Positions 20,400-31,752 are shown, counted from the stretch's first letter. The stretch is 64,000 nucleotides of DNA from Myxocyprinus asiaticus (GCF_019703515.2 NC_059368.1:29381289-29445288); one strand, 5' to 3'. The notes: a model not told the origin generated them from the letters alone. Numbers and translations: made by a program.

Positions 20400-20585
20400 A
20401 TCTGAATGAGTGGTTGCAAGCCAGCTCCTTTTATACCCGTATATCTGGGGGAGTGGCATGCAAATTCCACTTGCCAATTCCCAATGGCCTTTTCTCAATG
20501 ATCAGAGGTGTTTGGGGCTCCAAAGGGCGACCCCTAGTGTCACTACATCGACACAACGTTGAGTGAGTTACAGATAGGGAACATG
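20400..20585. repeat. DIRS B 5' inverted repeat
   Basis: Inverted match of 16185-16400: GGGGGAGTGGCATGCAAATT (20448-20467) and CTAGTGTCACTACATCGACA (20535-20554), ending in CAGATAGGGAAC. On the minus strand it is the element's 5' end. Confidence 0.8.
20428..20435 (-). promoter_or_regulatory. TATA box driving DIRS B gag
   Basis: The minus strand reads GGGTATAAAAGGAGCTGG about 270 bases upstream of the gag ATG at 20157, suitably placed for a core promoter of the element transcript. Confidence 0.5.
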
Positions 20586-21532
20586 ATTTACATGTACTCT
20601 TTCCCTCTGTCTTTTTCTGTCTTCCTCTATTTAGAAGTCTCATGCACTCTTTCTATCTCACTTTTCCTCTCTCTCTCTTTCTGCCGGTCAATCTTTTTAT
20701 GGCCATGCTAGGTATCCTCTTTTACACTGGCCTACTTTTCTATCTCACGGTGAGGAGCTCTCCTATGGATGGATTTGACACTAAAACAAGAAATAGTTCT
20801 AGACCAACAAGTGACCTAAATCTCCAGAGGGGCTTGCATGAAAAAGAAAATGTGAGGAATTGTGCTGGTGGCATCTAATCCCAGGTTTTCAGAGCTGCAC
20901 AGAAAGTCTACTATGGTCAGCCTGCTAGAGGTTTATGTTTCAGAGATACTTATACTTTCACACACACTTGCCTTTTAGCATTAGCGACTATAGGAATGAG
21001 AAGAAGGATCCACTCTCTGGTATTTGGATAGTTTTGTAATCATCAGTCACACATGATGTGTCAAAATAAAAGCCATACTATACCGCAGTGTAAAACTATA
21101 TTTTCTAATGTTTACAAACCCAGAAAAGTGTTAAATTAAAAATAAGCCAATAAACTTGGAGTTTGGTTTGAAAGCATATTAGACTGATGATCAGTCTTGC
21201 TTAAAGCATCAGTGTTTGTAAAGTTGTACAGCATCCACAGTCATGGTTGCTACGTACTGTATATCTTTTAGCTTTACCAATTCATAACTGAGGTTTTGAG
21301 CGTGGGCTTGCTGGGATACATGGCATGGTACCCACAATTTCACAAATATGCATTTGTGTTTTTCAAAGCTTTTCCTTGCATATTTAATAAGTCTATAGAG
21401 AAATACCTGTAAGTAAGGGATGTACAGTCAGTACTGGTCAATAACACAACATATTGTGACGTTGATCCCACTTATTACAAAGCTACTCACCAAAAAAGTA
21501 TAGAAATGCGCTTGCAATATTTATTTATTAAA
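20586..21532. other. Unassigned intergenic DNA
   Basis: No recognisable exon or transposon end. A C/T-rich tract at 20600-20690 and a short open frame (20642-20878) have no recognisable features. Confidence 0.45.
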
Positions 21533-22197
21533 GGAAAATTTCACCGAAAAACAAATATTCTCTGATAATTTACTCACCTGCATACTATTCCCAGATGTGT
21601 TTGACTTTATTTCTTCTGCTGAAAACAAACGAAGATTTTTAGAAGAATATTTCAGCGCTTTAGGTCCTCACAATGCAAGTGAATGGTAACCAAAATTTTG
21701 AAGCTCCAAAAGCACATAAAGGCAGCATAAAAGTAATCCATATGATAAATACATGTCTTCAGAAGAGATATGATAGGTGTGGGTGAGAAGCAGATCAATA
21801 TTTAAGTGATTTTTTACAATCATTCTCCTATTTCACTTTCAAATTTTTCTACATTAGTTTTCGGCATTTTACATTATTTGTGCATACCACCACGTACTAG
21901 GCAGTGAGGAGAATTTATTGTAAAAAAGCACTTAAATATTGATCTGTTTCTCACCCACACCATTATATTGCTTCTCAAGACATAGAGTCTTCTGGATGAC
22001 ATTTATGCTGCCTTTATGTGCTTTTTAGAGCTTCAAAGATTTTTGTCACCATTCACTTGAATTGTATGACCAAGAGAGTTTAAATATTTCTCTAAAAATC
22101 TTTGTTTGTGTTCAACAGAAGAAAGAAAGTCACACATCTGGGATGGCATGAGGGTGAGTGAATGATGAGAGAATTTCCATTTTGGGGTGAATTATTC
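21533..22197. mobile_element. TTAA foldback element, full length (665 bases)
   Basis: TTAA lies on both sides (21529-21532 and 22198-22201). The two arms of about 290 bases are inverted copies of each other: the left has AAGCTCCAAAAGCAC, AAAGGCAGCATAAAAG and GTGGGTGAGAAGCAGATC, and the right has their reverse complements. The outer termini are AGGAAAATTTCACC and GGTGAATTATTCT. Non-coding. It belongs to the family that at 49877-50780 carries a THAP-like ORF, which points to Kolobok-type mobilisation. Confidence 0.85.
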
Positions 22198-22748
22198 TTA
22201 AATGATTGTATTATGTGAGAGGAAAGAGACCATGGAGTGCTTCGACAAACATGAAATGAGAACAATGTAGAAGATTGGTCAAACATACAGTTTAAAAGTC
22301 ATTACACAAAAAATATTTGATCGTAAAATTCTGCCAATTGACCAATCAGAAACAAGTCCTCCAGAGAGCTGTGTAATAATACGGAATACTTTGAATGGTC
22401 TCTATGGTTTGTGTGCGTATATTTGTGTTTTAGTAAAATGTTTAAAATATATTTAGTAAAACAATGTGTTATGTAAAAAAGTATGAATACCTGCAACAAC
22501 TGTTACTTAAAAAAAAAAAAAAAATTCCTAGCTCAGATTGGGACTTAAATAGCTGGTGAGATGGAGTTTGTGAGGTTTTCTTCCATATGCAGCAGGGCAA
22601 AGAGATGAAGGCTGATAAAAAAGGTCTGTAGAAACATGACCCCTATAAGACAGTCAGCAAAAAATAAAAAAGAAATAAAAATCTTGTAAATTTAACAGAG
22701 AAAAGAGAGAGAGATGATAGCATAGAAAGTGAAAGACAGATGGGGGAT

Positions 22749-22787
<39 letters not shown>

Positions 22788-23255
22788 TAATGCACTGGCA
22801 CTTTTAAATAGACTTCATGGAACACCAAATCCCTTCCAATGCAGAAATCAGCTGATGCCTCGTCATTTGCCAAGGAGTGTGGGGCAAAAAAATGACCATC
22901 ATTTTAATTATGAAAGAGGGGGGAGAAAGTGAGTGATCTGGCTTGTGCTGTTGTTTCTATCACTAAACTTATGTCATTAATTTATATTATTTTAGTTCAT
23001 TTTTTTGATATTTAATTTGTATTTAGTATTAAATATTATTTAATAATTGTCAATAATATACATTTGCACTACTCTATTATACTTCTATTGAACAATTTGC
23101 CATTCCCGTTTCCCATTTTTTTATATTTAAGTTTCTTATTGATATTATTCTTATTATTATTTTCGGAAATATTACTCATTTATTCTATTAGCAATACCGT
23201 TATTGGATTGTATTTATTTTGCACAATTTCTCACTGAATGCAGCTTTGCTGCAAA
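22198..23255. other. Unassigned DNA with simple repeats
   Basis: Contains an A-run at 22509-22524 and a (GA)n microsatellite at 22751-22788. Otherwise AT-rich with no recognised feature. Confidence 0.5.
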
Positions 23256-24382
23256 CAGTGTTGGGAGTAAACAGATTATTAAGTAATTAGTTAGTGTAAT
23301 CTAATTACTATTTTAGTCAAAAAGTAATGTAACATTACATTTTAAATCTTGTAATCAGATAACAGTTACTAACTTTTAATTAAAGGGATAGTTCAATCAA
23401 AAATGACAATTCTGTCATCATTCACCCTCATTCAATCCCAGATATGTATGACTTTCTTTCTTCTGTCGAACACAAATTAAGATTTTTAGAAGAATATCTA
23501 AGCTCTGTGGGTCCATACAATGCAAGTGAATGCTGGCCAGAACTTTGAAGCTCCAAAAAGCAAATAAAAGCAGCATAAAAGTAATCCATATGACTCCAGT
23601 GGTTTAATCTGTCTTCAGAAGTGACATTATAGGTGTGGGTGAGAAACAGATCAATACTGAAGTCCTTTTATTTTTTTACTATAAATTTTCCTCCCTGCCC
23701 AATAGGTGGTGATATGCACGAAGAATCTGAATCACCAAGAACAAAAGAAGAAGAATGTGAAAGTGAGAGTGGAGATTTATAGTAAAAAAGGCCTCAAATG
23801 TTGATCTGTTTCTCACCCACACCTATTGTATCACTTCCGAAGATTTTCCCAGTGGAGTCTTATGGATTACATTTATGCTGCCTCTATGTGCTTTTTGGAG
23901 CTTCAAAGTTCAAGCCACCATTCACTAGCATTGTTATGACCTGAGATCCTCTACTAAAAATCTTAATTTGTGTTCTGCAGAAGAAAGAAAGTCATACACA
24001 TCCGGGATGGCGTGATGGTGAGTAAATGATGCTATAATTTTCATTTTGGGGTGAACTGTTCCAGTAAATTAATTACATTTAAGTCTGTTACTTGTGTTAC
24101 ATTTAATACGTATATTAACACGTATATTACGTGTATTTTGTTCATATGTACATCTGTTTGCATTTCTGTTATGAACATTACAATAAAGACATTATTTTGA
24201 ATTGATTGAGTGCAAAAATTAACTTTTTTGTGAAATGTGTTTTAGACAGTAATTAAAAAGTAAATTAATTAGTAACATGATTACTTATCCAATTTAATAA
24301 TCTGTAGCAATCTGATTACAATTTTAGAGAAGTAATTAGTAATATGTAACAGATTACTTTTTGAGTAATTTACCCAACACTG
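23256..24382. mobile_element. hAT-type non-autonomous element (CAGTGTTGGG termini)
   Basis: Terminal inverted repeats CAGTGTTGGGAGTAA and TTTACCCAACACTG, with inner arms rich in GTAATTAG/CTAATTAC. Flanking 8-base sequences GCTGCAAA (23248-23255) and CCGGCAAA (24383-24390) match at 6 of 8 positions, which fits the 8-base target duplication of hAT transposons. The body is interrupted by a TTAA foldback element (23384-24068). Non-coding. Confidence 0.75.
23384..24068. mobile_element. TTAA foldback element nested in hAT-type element
   Basis: Left terminus AGGGATAGTTCAATC after TTAA (23380-23383); right terminus near GGTGAACTGTTCC before TTAA (24069-24072). The arms contain AAGCTCCAAAAAGC and its inverse, and GTGTGGGTGAGAAACAGATC and its inverse. 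The central spacer is short and non-coding. It lies wholly inside 23256-24382 and is therefore the younger insertion. Confidence 0.85.
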
Positions 24383-24390
24383 CCGGCAAA

Positions 24391-24894
24391 AGCTTTGGCA
24401 CTATAAATGTAGTCTTTGTCAAATTAATAAAGCACACGAGTGGCTGTTGGGTGGATGAAGAGACAAAACACAAAGATTTAGAAAGGCACTTTTCCTATAG
24501 TGATTTACAGATGAAAAGTGTTGCCTGTCCAGCTCCAATCACTGAGCAGGAAGTGTGTTTGAGTACACAGAGAGACAATAAAAGGGATATATAAAGAGAC
24601 AATAAAACAAGAGTATGAGAATATGTGAAATACAAAAACACATATATGATCAAATCTCCAGCACAATGATTGCACATTGTATGTTCTGAGTTGGGTGTCA
24701 CACTTTCCATGTGTTTATGAGGGAAGTGCAGGCCCTGAAATCTGTTTCTGAAACAGCATTTCTCAGAACCCTTAAACCAGTGTGTGTATGCTTGTGTATG
24801 CCTGTGTGAGCTCCTCTGTGTATGTATAACTGGCACAGTATTTAGATTCCTGACATGCTCTAAATGCTCGTCGCCTAACTTCCTCCTGACTGAT
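24391..24894. other. Unassigned intergenic DNA
   Basis: No exon or element end recognised. Open frames on both strands are short and carry no domain. Confidence 0.45.
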
Positions 24895-24941
24895 TCTGAT
24901 GTTTGTGTGTGTGTGGGCAAGTTTGGGTGGTTTACGAGGAC

Positions 24942-25138
24942 TTTTTTTTCAAATCAAAATCAAATCAAATCACATTTATTGTCACACAGCCATATACACA
25001 AGTGCAATGGTGTGTGAAATTCTTGGGTGCAGTTCCGATCAACATAGCAGTCGTGATAGTGATGAGACATATACCAATTTACAATAACATCAAATTAACA
25101 CAACAAACTGGTAATTACAAGGGTATTATGCTATAAAT
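24942..25138 (-). mobile_element. Retroposon 3' end with 15-base target duplication
   Basis: 197 bases begin with a T-run and CAAAATCAAATCAAATC, and include CACATTTATTGTCACACAGC. They are flanked by GTGGTTTACGAGGAC (24927-24941) and GTGGTTTATGAGGAC (25139-25153), 14 of 15 identical. Read on the minus strand the insert ends in GATTT repeats and an A-run, as expected of a 5'-truncated LINE or SINE copy. The family is not certain. Confidence 0.75.
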
Positions 25139-25319
25139 GTGGTTTATGAGGACATTTCTTGTGTCCCCATTATTCAAATCGCTTAAAAAAACAAAAACAA
25201 ACATACTAAACAATGTTTTTTTTTTTTTTTTTTGAAAATGTAAAAATGCAGAAAGATTTTTGTGAGGGTTAGGTTTAGGGGTAGGGTTATTGGATAGAAT
25301 CTATAGTTTGTACAGTATA

Positions 25320-26929
25320 CAGTTCATCCGGAAAGTATTCACAGCGCTTCACTTTTTCCACATTTTGTTATGTTACAGCCTTGTTCCAAAATGGATTAAA
25401 TTCATTATTTTCCTCAAAATTCTACAAACAAAATACCCTATAATGACAACGTGAAAGAAGTTTGTTTGAAATCTTTGCAAATTTATTAAAAATAAAAAAC
25501 GAAAAAAATCACATGTACATAAGTATTCACAGCCTTTGCTCAATACTTTGTTGAAGCACCTTTGGCACCAATTACAGCCTCAAGTCTTTTTGATAATGAT
25601 GCTACAAGCTTGGCACACCTATTTTTGGGCAGTTTCTCCCATTCTTCTTTGCAGGACCTTTCAAGCTCCATCAGGTTGGATGGGGAGCGTCGGTGCACAG
25701 CCATCTTCAGATCTCTCTAGAGATGTTCAAGTCTGGGCTCTGGCTGGGCCACTCAAGGACATTCACAGAGTTGTCCCGGAGCCACTCCTTTGTTATCTTG
25801 GCTGTGTGCTTAGGGTCGTTGTCCTGTTGGAAGATGAACCTTTGCCCCAGTCAGAGGACCAGAGCGCTCTGGAGCAGGTTTTCATCAAGAATGTCTCTGT
25901 ACATTGCTGCATTCATCTTTCCCTCAATCCTGACTAGTCTCCCAGTTCCTGCCGCTGAAAAACATCCCCACAACATGATGCTGCCACCACCATGATTCAC
26001 TGTAGGGATGGTATTGGCCAGGTGATGAGCGGTGCCTGGTTTCCTCCAGACATGACGCTTGCCATTCAGGCCAAAGAGTTCAATCTTTGTTTCTCATGGT
26101 CTGAGAGTCCTTCAGGTACCTTTTGGCAAACTCCAGGTGGGCTGTCATGTGCCTTTTACTGAGGAGTGGCTTCCATCTGGCCACTCTACCATACAGGCCT
26201 GATTGGTGGAGTGCTGCAGAGATGGTTGTTCTTATGGAAGGTTCTCCTCTCTCCACAGAGAAATGCTGGAGCTCTTTCAGAGTGACCATCGGGTTCTTGG
26301 TCACATCCCTGACTAGGGCCCTTCTCCCCCGATCACTGAGTTTGGCCGGGCGGCCAGCTCTAGGAAGAGTCCTGGTGGTTCCAAACTTCTTCCATTTACG
26401 GATGATGGAGGCCACTGTGCCCATTGGGACCTTCAATGCTGCAGAAATTTTTCTGTACCCTTCCCCAGATCTGTGCCTCGATACAGTCCTGTCTCGGAGG
26501 TCTACAGACAATTCCTTGGACTTCATGGCTTGGTTTGTGCTCTGACATGCACTGTTAACTGTGGGACCTTATATAGACAGGTGTGTGCCTTTCCAAATCA
26601 TGTCCAATCAACTGAATTTACCACAGGTGGACTCCAGTCAAGTTGTAGAAACATCTCAAGGATGATCAGTGGAAACAGGATGCACCTGAGCTCAATTTTG
26701 AGTGTCATGGCAAAGGTTGTGAATATTTATGTACATGTGATTTTTTTCGTTTTTTTTATTTTTAATAAATCTGCAAAGATTTCAAACAAACTTCTTTCAT
26801 GTTGTCATTATGGGGTATTGTTTGTAGAATTTTGAGGAAAATAATGAATTGAATCCATTTTGGAATAAGGCTGTAACATAACAAAATGTGGAAAAAGTGA
26901 AGCGCTGTGAATACTTTCCGGATGCACTG
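25320..26929 (-). mobile_element. Tc1-like DNA transposon (1610 bases)
   Basis: Begins CAGTTCATCCGGAAAGTATT and ends with the complement, CTTTCCGGATGCACTG, flanked by TA at 25318-25319 and 26930-26931, the Tc1/mariner target duplication. The inverted repeats are about 213 bases long. Each holds the motif AAGTATTCACAGC twice, near the outer end and again at the inner end (about 25511-25523 on the left), the IR/DR type of long terminal repeat. One degraded transposase lies on the minus strand between them. Confidence 0.93.
25540..26526 (-). pseudogene. Tc1-like transposase (disabled)
   Basis: The ATG at 26526 opens MKSKELSVDLRDRTVSRHRS. The first 148 residues form the paired-like DNA-binding region with a GRPAKLS AT-hook-like link. 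The DDE catalytic domain continues in other frames: [12 protein letters not shown], then [14 protein letters not shown] with the second catalytic Asp, then PSQSPDLEHL. In the last motif the usual PDLNPIEHLW has lost NPI, a clean 9-base deletion, and the Trp codon is TAG, although the Glu is retained. Another stop lies in the region before the QQDND box, and the frame is broken after residue 148. The C-terminus ends KLVASLSKRLEAVIGAKG with a stop at 25540-25542. Total extent is about 328 codons, close to the usual 340. It would cut and paste the element by binding the inner and outer repeats, but cannot act now. Confidence 0.9.
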
Positions 26930-26990
26930 TAAAAATCATTATGTCTATGGCGTGTCCTCATAAGGATAGCCGCACCAACATGTGTGTGTG

Positions 26991-28914
26991 TGTGATGAGG
27001 TCATCAAAAACTAGTCTGCCTTGCAAGTAAGCCTACACATTAACACAAAAACATGAAATAAACACATACACACTACTTACTAACTGTTTTAAAAAATCGT
27101 ATGTGAAACTATTATTTTTATTTGCATGTCTGAAATTATGCAACAATAAGAATTCAAACATTAGTAGGCTACATTATTGTCACATTACCTCATTGTTTAT
27201 CACTTGACCTTATCACGTCGATGTTTAAGTGAGTGACGTCCAGTTATCTTCTTGGGAATAAACTGTTGCATTTTTAAACCAATTACTTTCCAAATTTTTG
27301 CAGTAAATGTCTCAACTTTTGGCACATTTTCTGAACAAATAATGAGTGAAGAACAAGCTAATCCCATGAAAAGCATACGACTGTGGCAAAGTTTTTGCAA
27401 AATGATATTGCTTGTTTCATTACAGATCTGAGTAGATCTGAGGAGAAATGTCCACTACCCAAACCTTAAACCTAAACCTAACCAACAGAGTCATAAAAAG
27501 CAAATGTGATATGAAAAACTAAATTACTCAAGCGATCACATAATTTTGTGGTGCAGCTATGACACTTTTGGCTCATGCATGACTTGTACTTGGTCATGAA
27601 GGACTTTAAGCAACAGTTGCAAACGGGACGGCAACCGGAAGTAAACTGATAAACTGCTGTAGCACAGACACGCAAATATAACTAAGCAACCACATAGAGG
27701 ATGGCTTAATTTTAAACAGCATGAGATGGGTTGGAAAAATTGTTTATAAACTGATAATCTGCCATTTTACTTGTGATTTGTGTGAAAGTGAATAAAGCTC
27801 ATTGTTGATGAAGGTAAAAATATGCCTTTGTAACATGCCACATGTCAAAAACACTAATTAACAAGTGAGATGACCTAATGTGGACCTAATGCTGGTCGTC
27901 ACCATATCATCACTGTTTAAAAGAGCACTCCAATCACACTCGAGGAGGATCTGGATACAGTGACAGTAATCAGAGATTCTATAAAGGCTTGTCCCATGAC
28001 ACTCAGTCGGTCTGTGTGACATTTAGCTGTTTTAAACAGCCATCTGCAGTATGTAGCGGCTGTACCGTCTGGTAGCGAGATATCCATAGTATATTGGAGT
28101 CAGCATTTGCTAAAGTCAAGGTTAGGCCTATGTGTGTGTGTGTCAGAGAAAGGGGGAAAGAGCTCAGGGGGAGAATGTGTCCAGAGTTCAAAGGTCAAGG
28201 ATGAGTAGTAAAGCTTTCATCACCCAATCCAGGAAATGATGTAGCGAGCAGACAAACACAAACATGCATGACCTAGCAAACATTCACCACATAGATTGGG
28301 GGCGGGGTTATCTCATATTACATTAAATTATTATTCATCAGGTTCTATAAATGTATTTGTACGCATGCAAATCCTCTTATGTAGTAGTTGATGGAAATCC
28401 TCATTTGAACATTTATTCTCTTGTTTGACATCTGTGTGATTTATTGGTTTTGCTTTGACATGACTTCAACACATCAGCTTCGAACGGTTAACAAGGTTAA
28501 TTTCACAAATGGCCCGTGAAAATGCATAGTTTGGTATGTATGCATGCATATGCATAACAGACATGCTTTTTAAATTAACTCTTTGTGTGCTATACTTTCT
28601 CAATAAACAGCTGTGCAGGCTTCCGACCAATGGAGGGAAATTGCTTCAGCATTGTGGATAGAACAAGCACGAGGCCACATGCTGCCCATTCACGAGACAC
28701 ATGAAACATTCAAAAATAGCACACATTCACCCGATACACACTTTTCTAGTGACACATTACAGTGTAATACATTTTGTCATAAAGTACATCTGAAATTTAA
28801 AGACCCCTTAAAATGGTCCGACAAATGCAATTTTGTTTCCTGTGTTGACATGTTTTCTATTGAAACAGGAAGCTAAGGTTAGCCATGTCAAAGGGCTTGT
28901 GCTTCTTTTAAATA
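26991..28914. other. Unassigned intergenic DNA
   Basis: No exon is supported. CTACCCAAACCTTAAACC near 27457 resembles the inverse of the GGTTTAGGGGTAG core of the older repeat at 25265, suggesting a fragment of the same repeat on the other strand. A short TG tract lies at 28130-28142. Confidence 0.4.
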
Positions 28915-29440
28915 GTGAATAGCATTTAAGGTGCCAATAGCAAAATCAAAGAAAGAATGGGTGTGACATCATTTTGAACAAAATCTGGCCAAAAAGGTGT
29001 TTTTGAGTTCGTTGCAGTGGTTCGAAACAGCTAGTCAGCACAAACTTTCAGGAAAACTTCATAATGGGTGTTAAACACCTTCAACTGCCATTGGTCCATA
29101 TCATGGTCCACCTACTATGACAGCAACATCTTTTTCCGATTCATTTCTTCACTCAGTTGAAAATGGACGTGGATTCTTTTCACAGCATTCATCATAAAAT
29201 GCAATAACAGATGTTAACCAGTGCAAATTATGGCCACATGTAACATGTTAGCATTAGCATTAGCACCATGAATGCAGAATGTAAACATGACAAATTACAC
29301 ATTACCTACTGCATATACAGTATATTACTTTAAATCATCATCAAGTGGTTCAAACAGCTTCTTTTTCTGATCTCTATTGGATTCCATTCATAGTATGAGG
29401 CGTGTAATAATTGATCACACATAAAAGTGAAATGTATGTT
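28915..29440 (-). repeat. Dispersed repeat R, copy 2
   Basis: The reverse complement matches 59270-59960 over most of its length. GTAGGTAATGTGTAATTTGT near 29300 corresponds to GTAGATAATGTGTAATTTGT at 59374. GGACCAATGGCAG, GAAGGTGTTT, GTTTTCCTGAAA and CGAACTCAAAAACACC recur in the same order. The outer limits are approximate. Non-coding. Confidence 0.7.
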
Positions 29441-29699
29441 TTACATGTAGTCTAGACAGGGCAGTGTGCATCTTATATTTAAATGCAGTGTTTTAATGTT
29501 CGCAAACAGAATACTGTTGTTCAGCTGTTTCGACCTTCTTTGTAGCTCTGAGCGAAGAACTTTGACATGAGTGTATCAGAGCCTTTATGTCACAGCCTGG
29601 CAAAACATTATTGGCTACTTGCTATTGCTATTGGTGGGTGTTTTTTTTTTTTTTTAATATTTTATTATTATTATTATTATTATTTATTGGGAGGGGGAA
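29441..29699. other. Unassigned DNA with T-run and (TAT)n
   Basis: Includes a T-run at 29641-29655 and a TTA repeat at 29660-29685, next to the LINE 3' end. Confidence 0.6.
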
Positions 29700-29849
29700 T
29701 ATCAATCAATCAATCAAAGCTTTATTAAGGACACATACGGTCCAAAACACAAACAAGAAAAAATTAAATAAAAAAAAAAAAAAAAACAGACATAGTCCAC
29801 AATATTACCTATTTACATATAGGCTAAAACGCCAATGGTTCCACATACT

Positions 29850-31752
29850 GGAGAAGAACCTTACTGAACTTAGTGCCAGGTTCGTCATTGTTGAAATTAT
29901 ACTGTTTGCAGAGTCTGATAACCTACAAATACATCTGTACATGATATTGCACAGCACAGCAGAGCAATATCATGTACACATAGCTGTGCCATGTTTAGGT
30001 TTAAAACCAAACTGGTTGTCAAAGGTCAGGACAAACTGTTCCAACTCATTCAGTAACGTCCTCTCCATGACCTTGGATAAAATACTGGCCAGAGCTATAG
30101 GCCGGTAATTATCCATGCTATTTATTTTGCAAGCTTTGTCTTTAATAGTAGACACTTATATAACAGATAAAATAGAATCAGATAAAATACTATGAACAAA
30201 AAACACAGTAAAACAAATGACAAGCAGAGGACAGAGTTTTCTACTTGCAAATTTTAAATGTTCAGCAGATATCTTATCCATACCACATGCCTTATTGTCT
30301 TTTAGCATCATAACTGCATCATAGACTTCCTGTGGGGAGACAGTCACATCTTCATTATTATCAATGTTGCCCACTGCAAAGGAGTTACTTTTAACACAGT
30401 TGAACAGCTTGTAATAATGTTTCTGCCACAACTGAGTAATTTCCTCTGAGCCACTTACACCATCAGTATTCGTTGGCAAAGATGTTTTACAGTTATTCAT
30501 TCTTTTGATTTCTTTCCAGAAATCATTTGGATTATTATTTTGCAGTTTACTTGCATGTGAGTCAGACCTCATTGTATTTTCATTCCTCTTAATGAAACGT
30601 AGGGCATATTTAAAATTTGCATTTACCCGTTTCTTATTTTCAAACAGGGGACCATGTTTATGTCTGCCCGACTCAGCCAAAGCTTTAAAAGCCCTTCTAG
30701 CCTCAGCATGAATCTCTTCAACATATTCATTCCAGCCTGGCTTGGCTTTGTACATCTTGGTCTTGTACAGAGGCCTGCTTGAGGCAAGAAGGGACTCCAC
30801 AATATTATCATACAAGGAACACAACTCAATACCATGTTACAGGTTCTTACAGTTAATATCACAGCATGCAGCCACGTCTTTTGGTAAGTCGATATTACTC
30901 AACAGCATGTCACACTGAACACAGTATACTTTAAGATCCTCCTCAGTCAAGTTAGACCAGTCTATGTTCCCTACACGCATGTCGTTGTTCACAGACAAAA
31001 GAGTAAGTAAATTGCCCAGATGTATAGATAAAGAAAAGGCACATGATTAGTAGTGGCAAATTCATAATTAATCCTCATGGCCTCAAAGGAGTCATGTGCA
31101 TCAACTGTGCAGATGTAGTGATCTAACCATGAAGTTGTGTGCCACACCTCACTGATGTAAGTGTAGCTATTATCAGCTAAATGCACTTTACTGGAGAGAA
31201 TCAAACCATTATCATAGCAAAACTGCATTAAATGATTGGCAAATAAAGAGCTACCATCAGAAACATCCGCATTCATATCACCCACAATAAAAAAGCAGGT
31301 GGAAGCATTATCCTGAATAAAAGACATGACACAAGCCAATCTGTTGAGATATTCATCTTCATTCTGGGAAATCTCATAGGGTGTATAGATGTTCAGAATG
31401 ATGAACTTTTTTCCACCGCAACTGAACTCAATTCCTATAGCCCAGTCAACTTCCAGTCTGACCACGTTAACTAGCTGATCAAACTTTTTGTGCCATAGTA
31501 GGGCAACGCCGCCAGGTATTCTGCCATGAGCTATTTCCATGCACAAGTCAGTGGTAGATTCACCCGCCCCATAGAGTCTTTATGTAGGGAGTTCAGTATT
31601 TCCAAGTCCTGCTTAGGTAAAAAAGTCTCTTGAACACACAGTACATCACAGGCCTCCAATAGTTTATCCACCACCAAGCGGCGTGATTTATCTGCTTCAC
31701 TGTCCCCAATGCGCAACCCTCGGACATTATATGACACGATATTGATACTCAT
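29850..31752 (-). pseudogene. LINE E ORF2: AP endonuclease and truncated reverse transcriptase
   Basis: The ATG at 31752 (MSINIVSYNVRGL) abuts the ORF1 stop. Endonuclease motifs: Asn in SYNVRG, Glu in CVQETFLP, VGDMNADV, then SWLDHYICT and TNHVPF, where the usual SDHxP has Asn for the catalytic Asp. A frameshift near 31550 splits the domain. Further on, YDAVMMLKDNKACGMDKI and DNYRPIALASILSKVMER are RT blocks 0-2 and FGFKPKHGT is block 3. The palm with its YxDD site is absent; downstream sequence returns only to a C-terminal tail near 29850-29960. A stop between 30156 and 30150 separates the last two pieces. The protein would nick DNA and prime reverse transcription on it. Confidence 0.82.

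Larger units (their letters stand above)
16185..20585 (-). mobile_element. DIRS-type YR retrotransposon, copy B (RT-deleted)
   Basis: A 4.4-kb element bounded by long inverted repeats. CGATGTAGTGACACTAGGGG at the left (16238-16257) is matched in inverse orientation by CCCCTAGTGTCACTACATCG-type sequence at the right (about 20532-20551). A third copy at about 16455-16560 forms the internal complementary region near the 3' end. Minus-strand order is gag (20157 leftward), a short RT C-terminal remnant (about 18250-18375) and tyrosine recombinase (18249-17294). The RT palm and RNase H are absent, so this is an internally deleted, non-autonomous copy. Copy C at 38021-41829 belongs to the same family. 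Confidence 0.88.
24895..26990. mobile_element. Old short repeat (TG-tract ends), split by two insertions
   Basis: The fragments 24895-24941, 25139-25319 and 26930-26985 read as one older repeat. It starts with a TG tract and GTTTACGAGGAC. It continues through CTTGTGTCCCCATTATTC, GAAAATGTAAAAATGC and GGTTAGGTTTAGGGGTAGGG, and ends with ATGTCTATGGCGTGTCCTC and another TG tract. I recall this arrangement as a common repeat in cyprinid genomes. A retroposon and a Tc1 transposon separate the pieces. Confidence 0.6.

Noticed and set aside
25536..25995. Plus-strand frames of 133 and 100 codons
   Set aside because: Antisense of the Tc1 transposase DDE domain.
29587..30108. 173-codon plus-strand frame
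   Set aside because: Made of a T-run, a TTA microsatellite, an A-run and antisense LINE 3' sequence.
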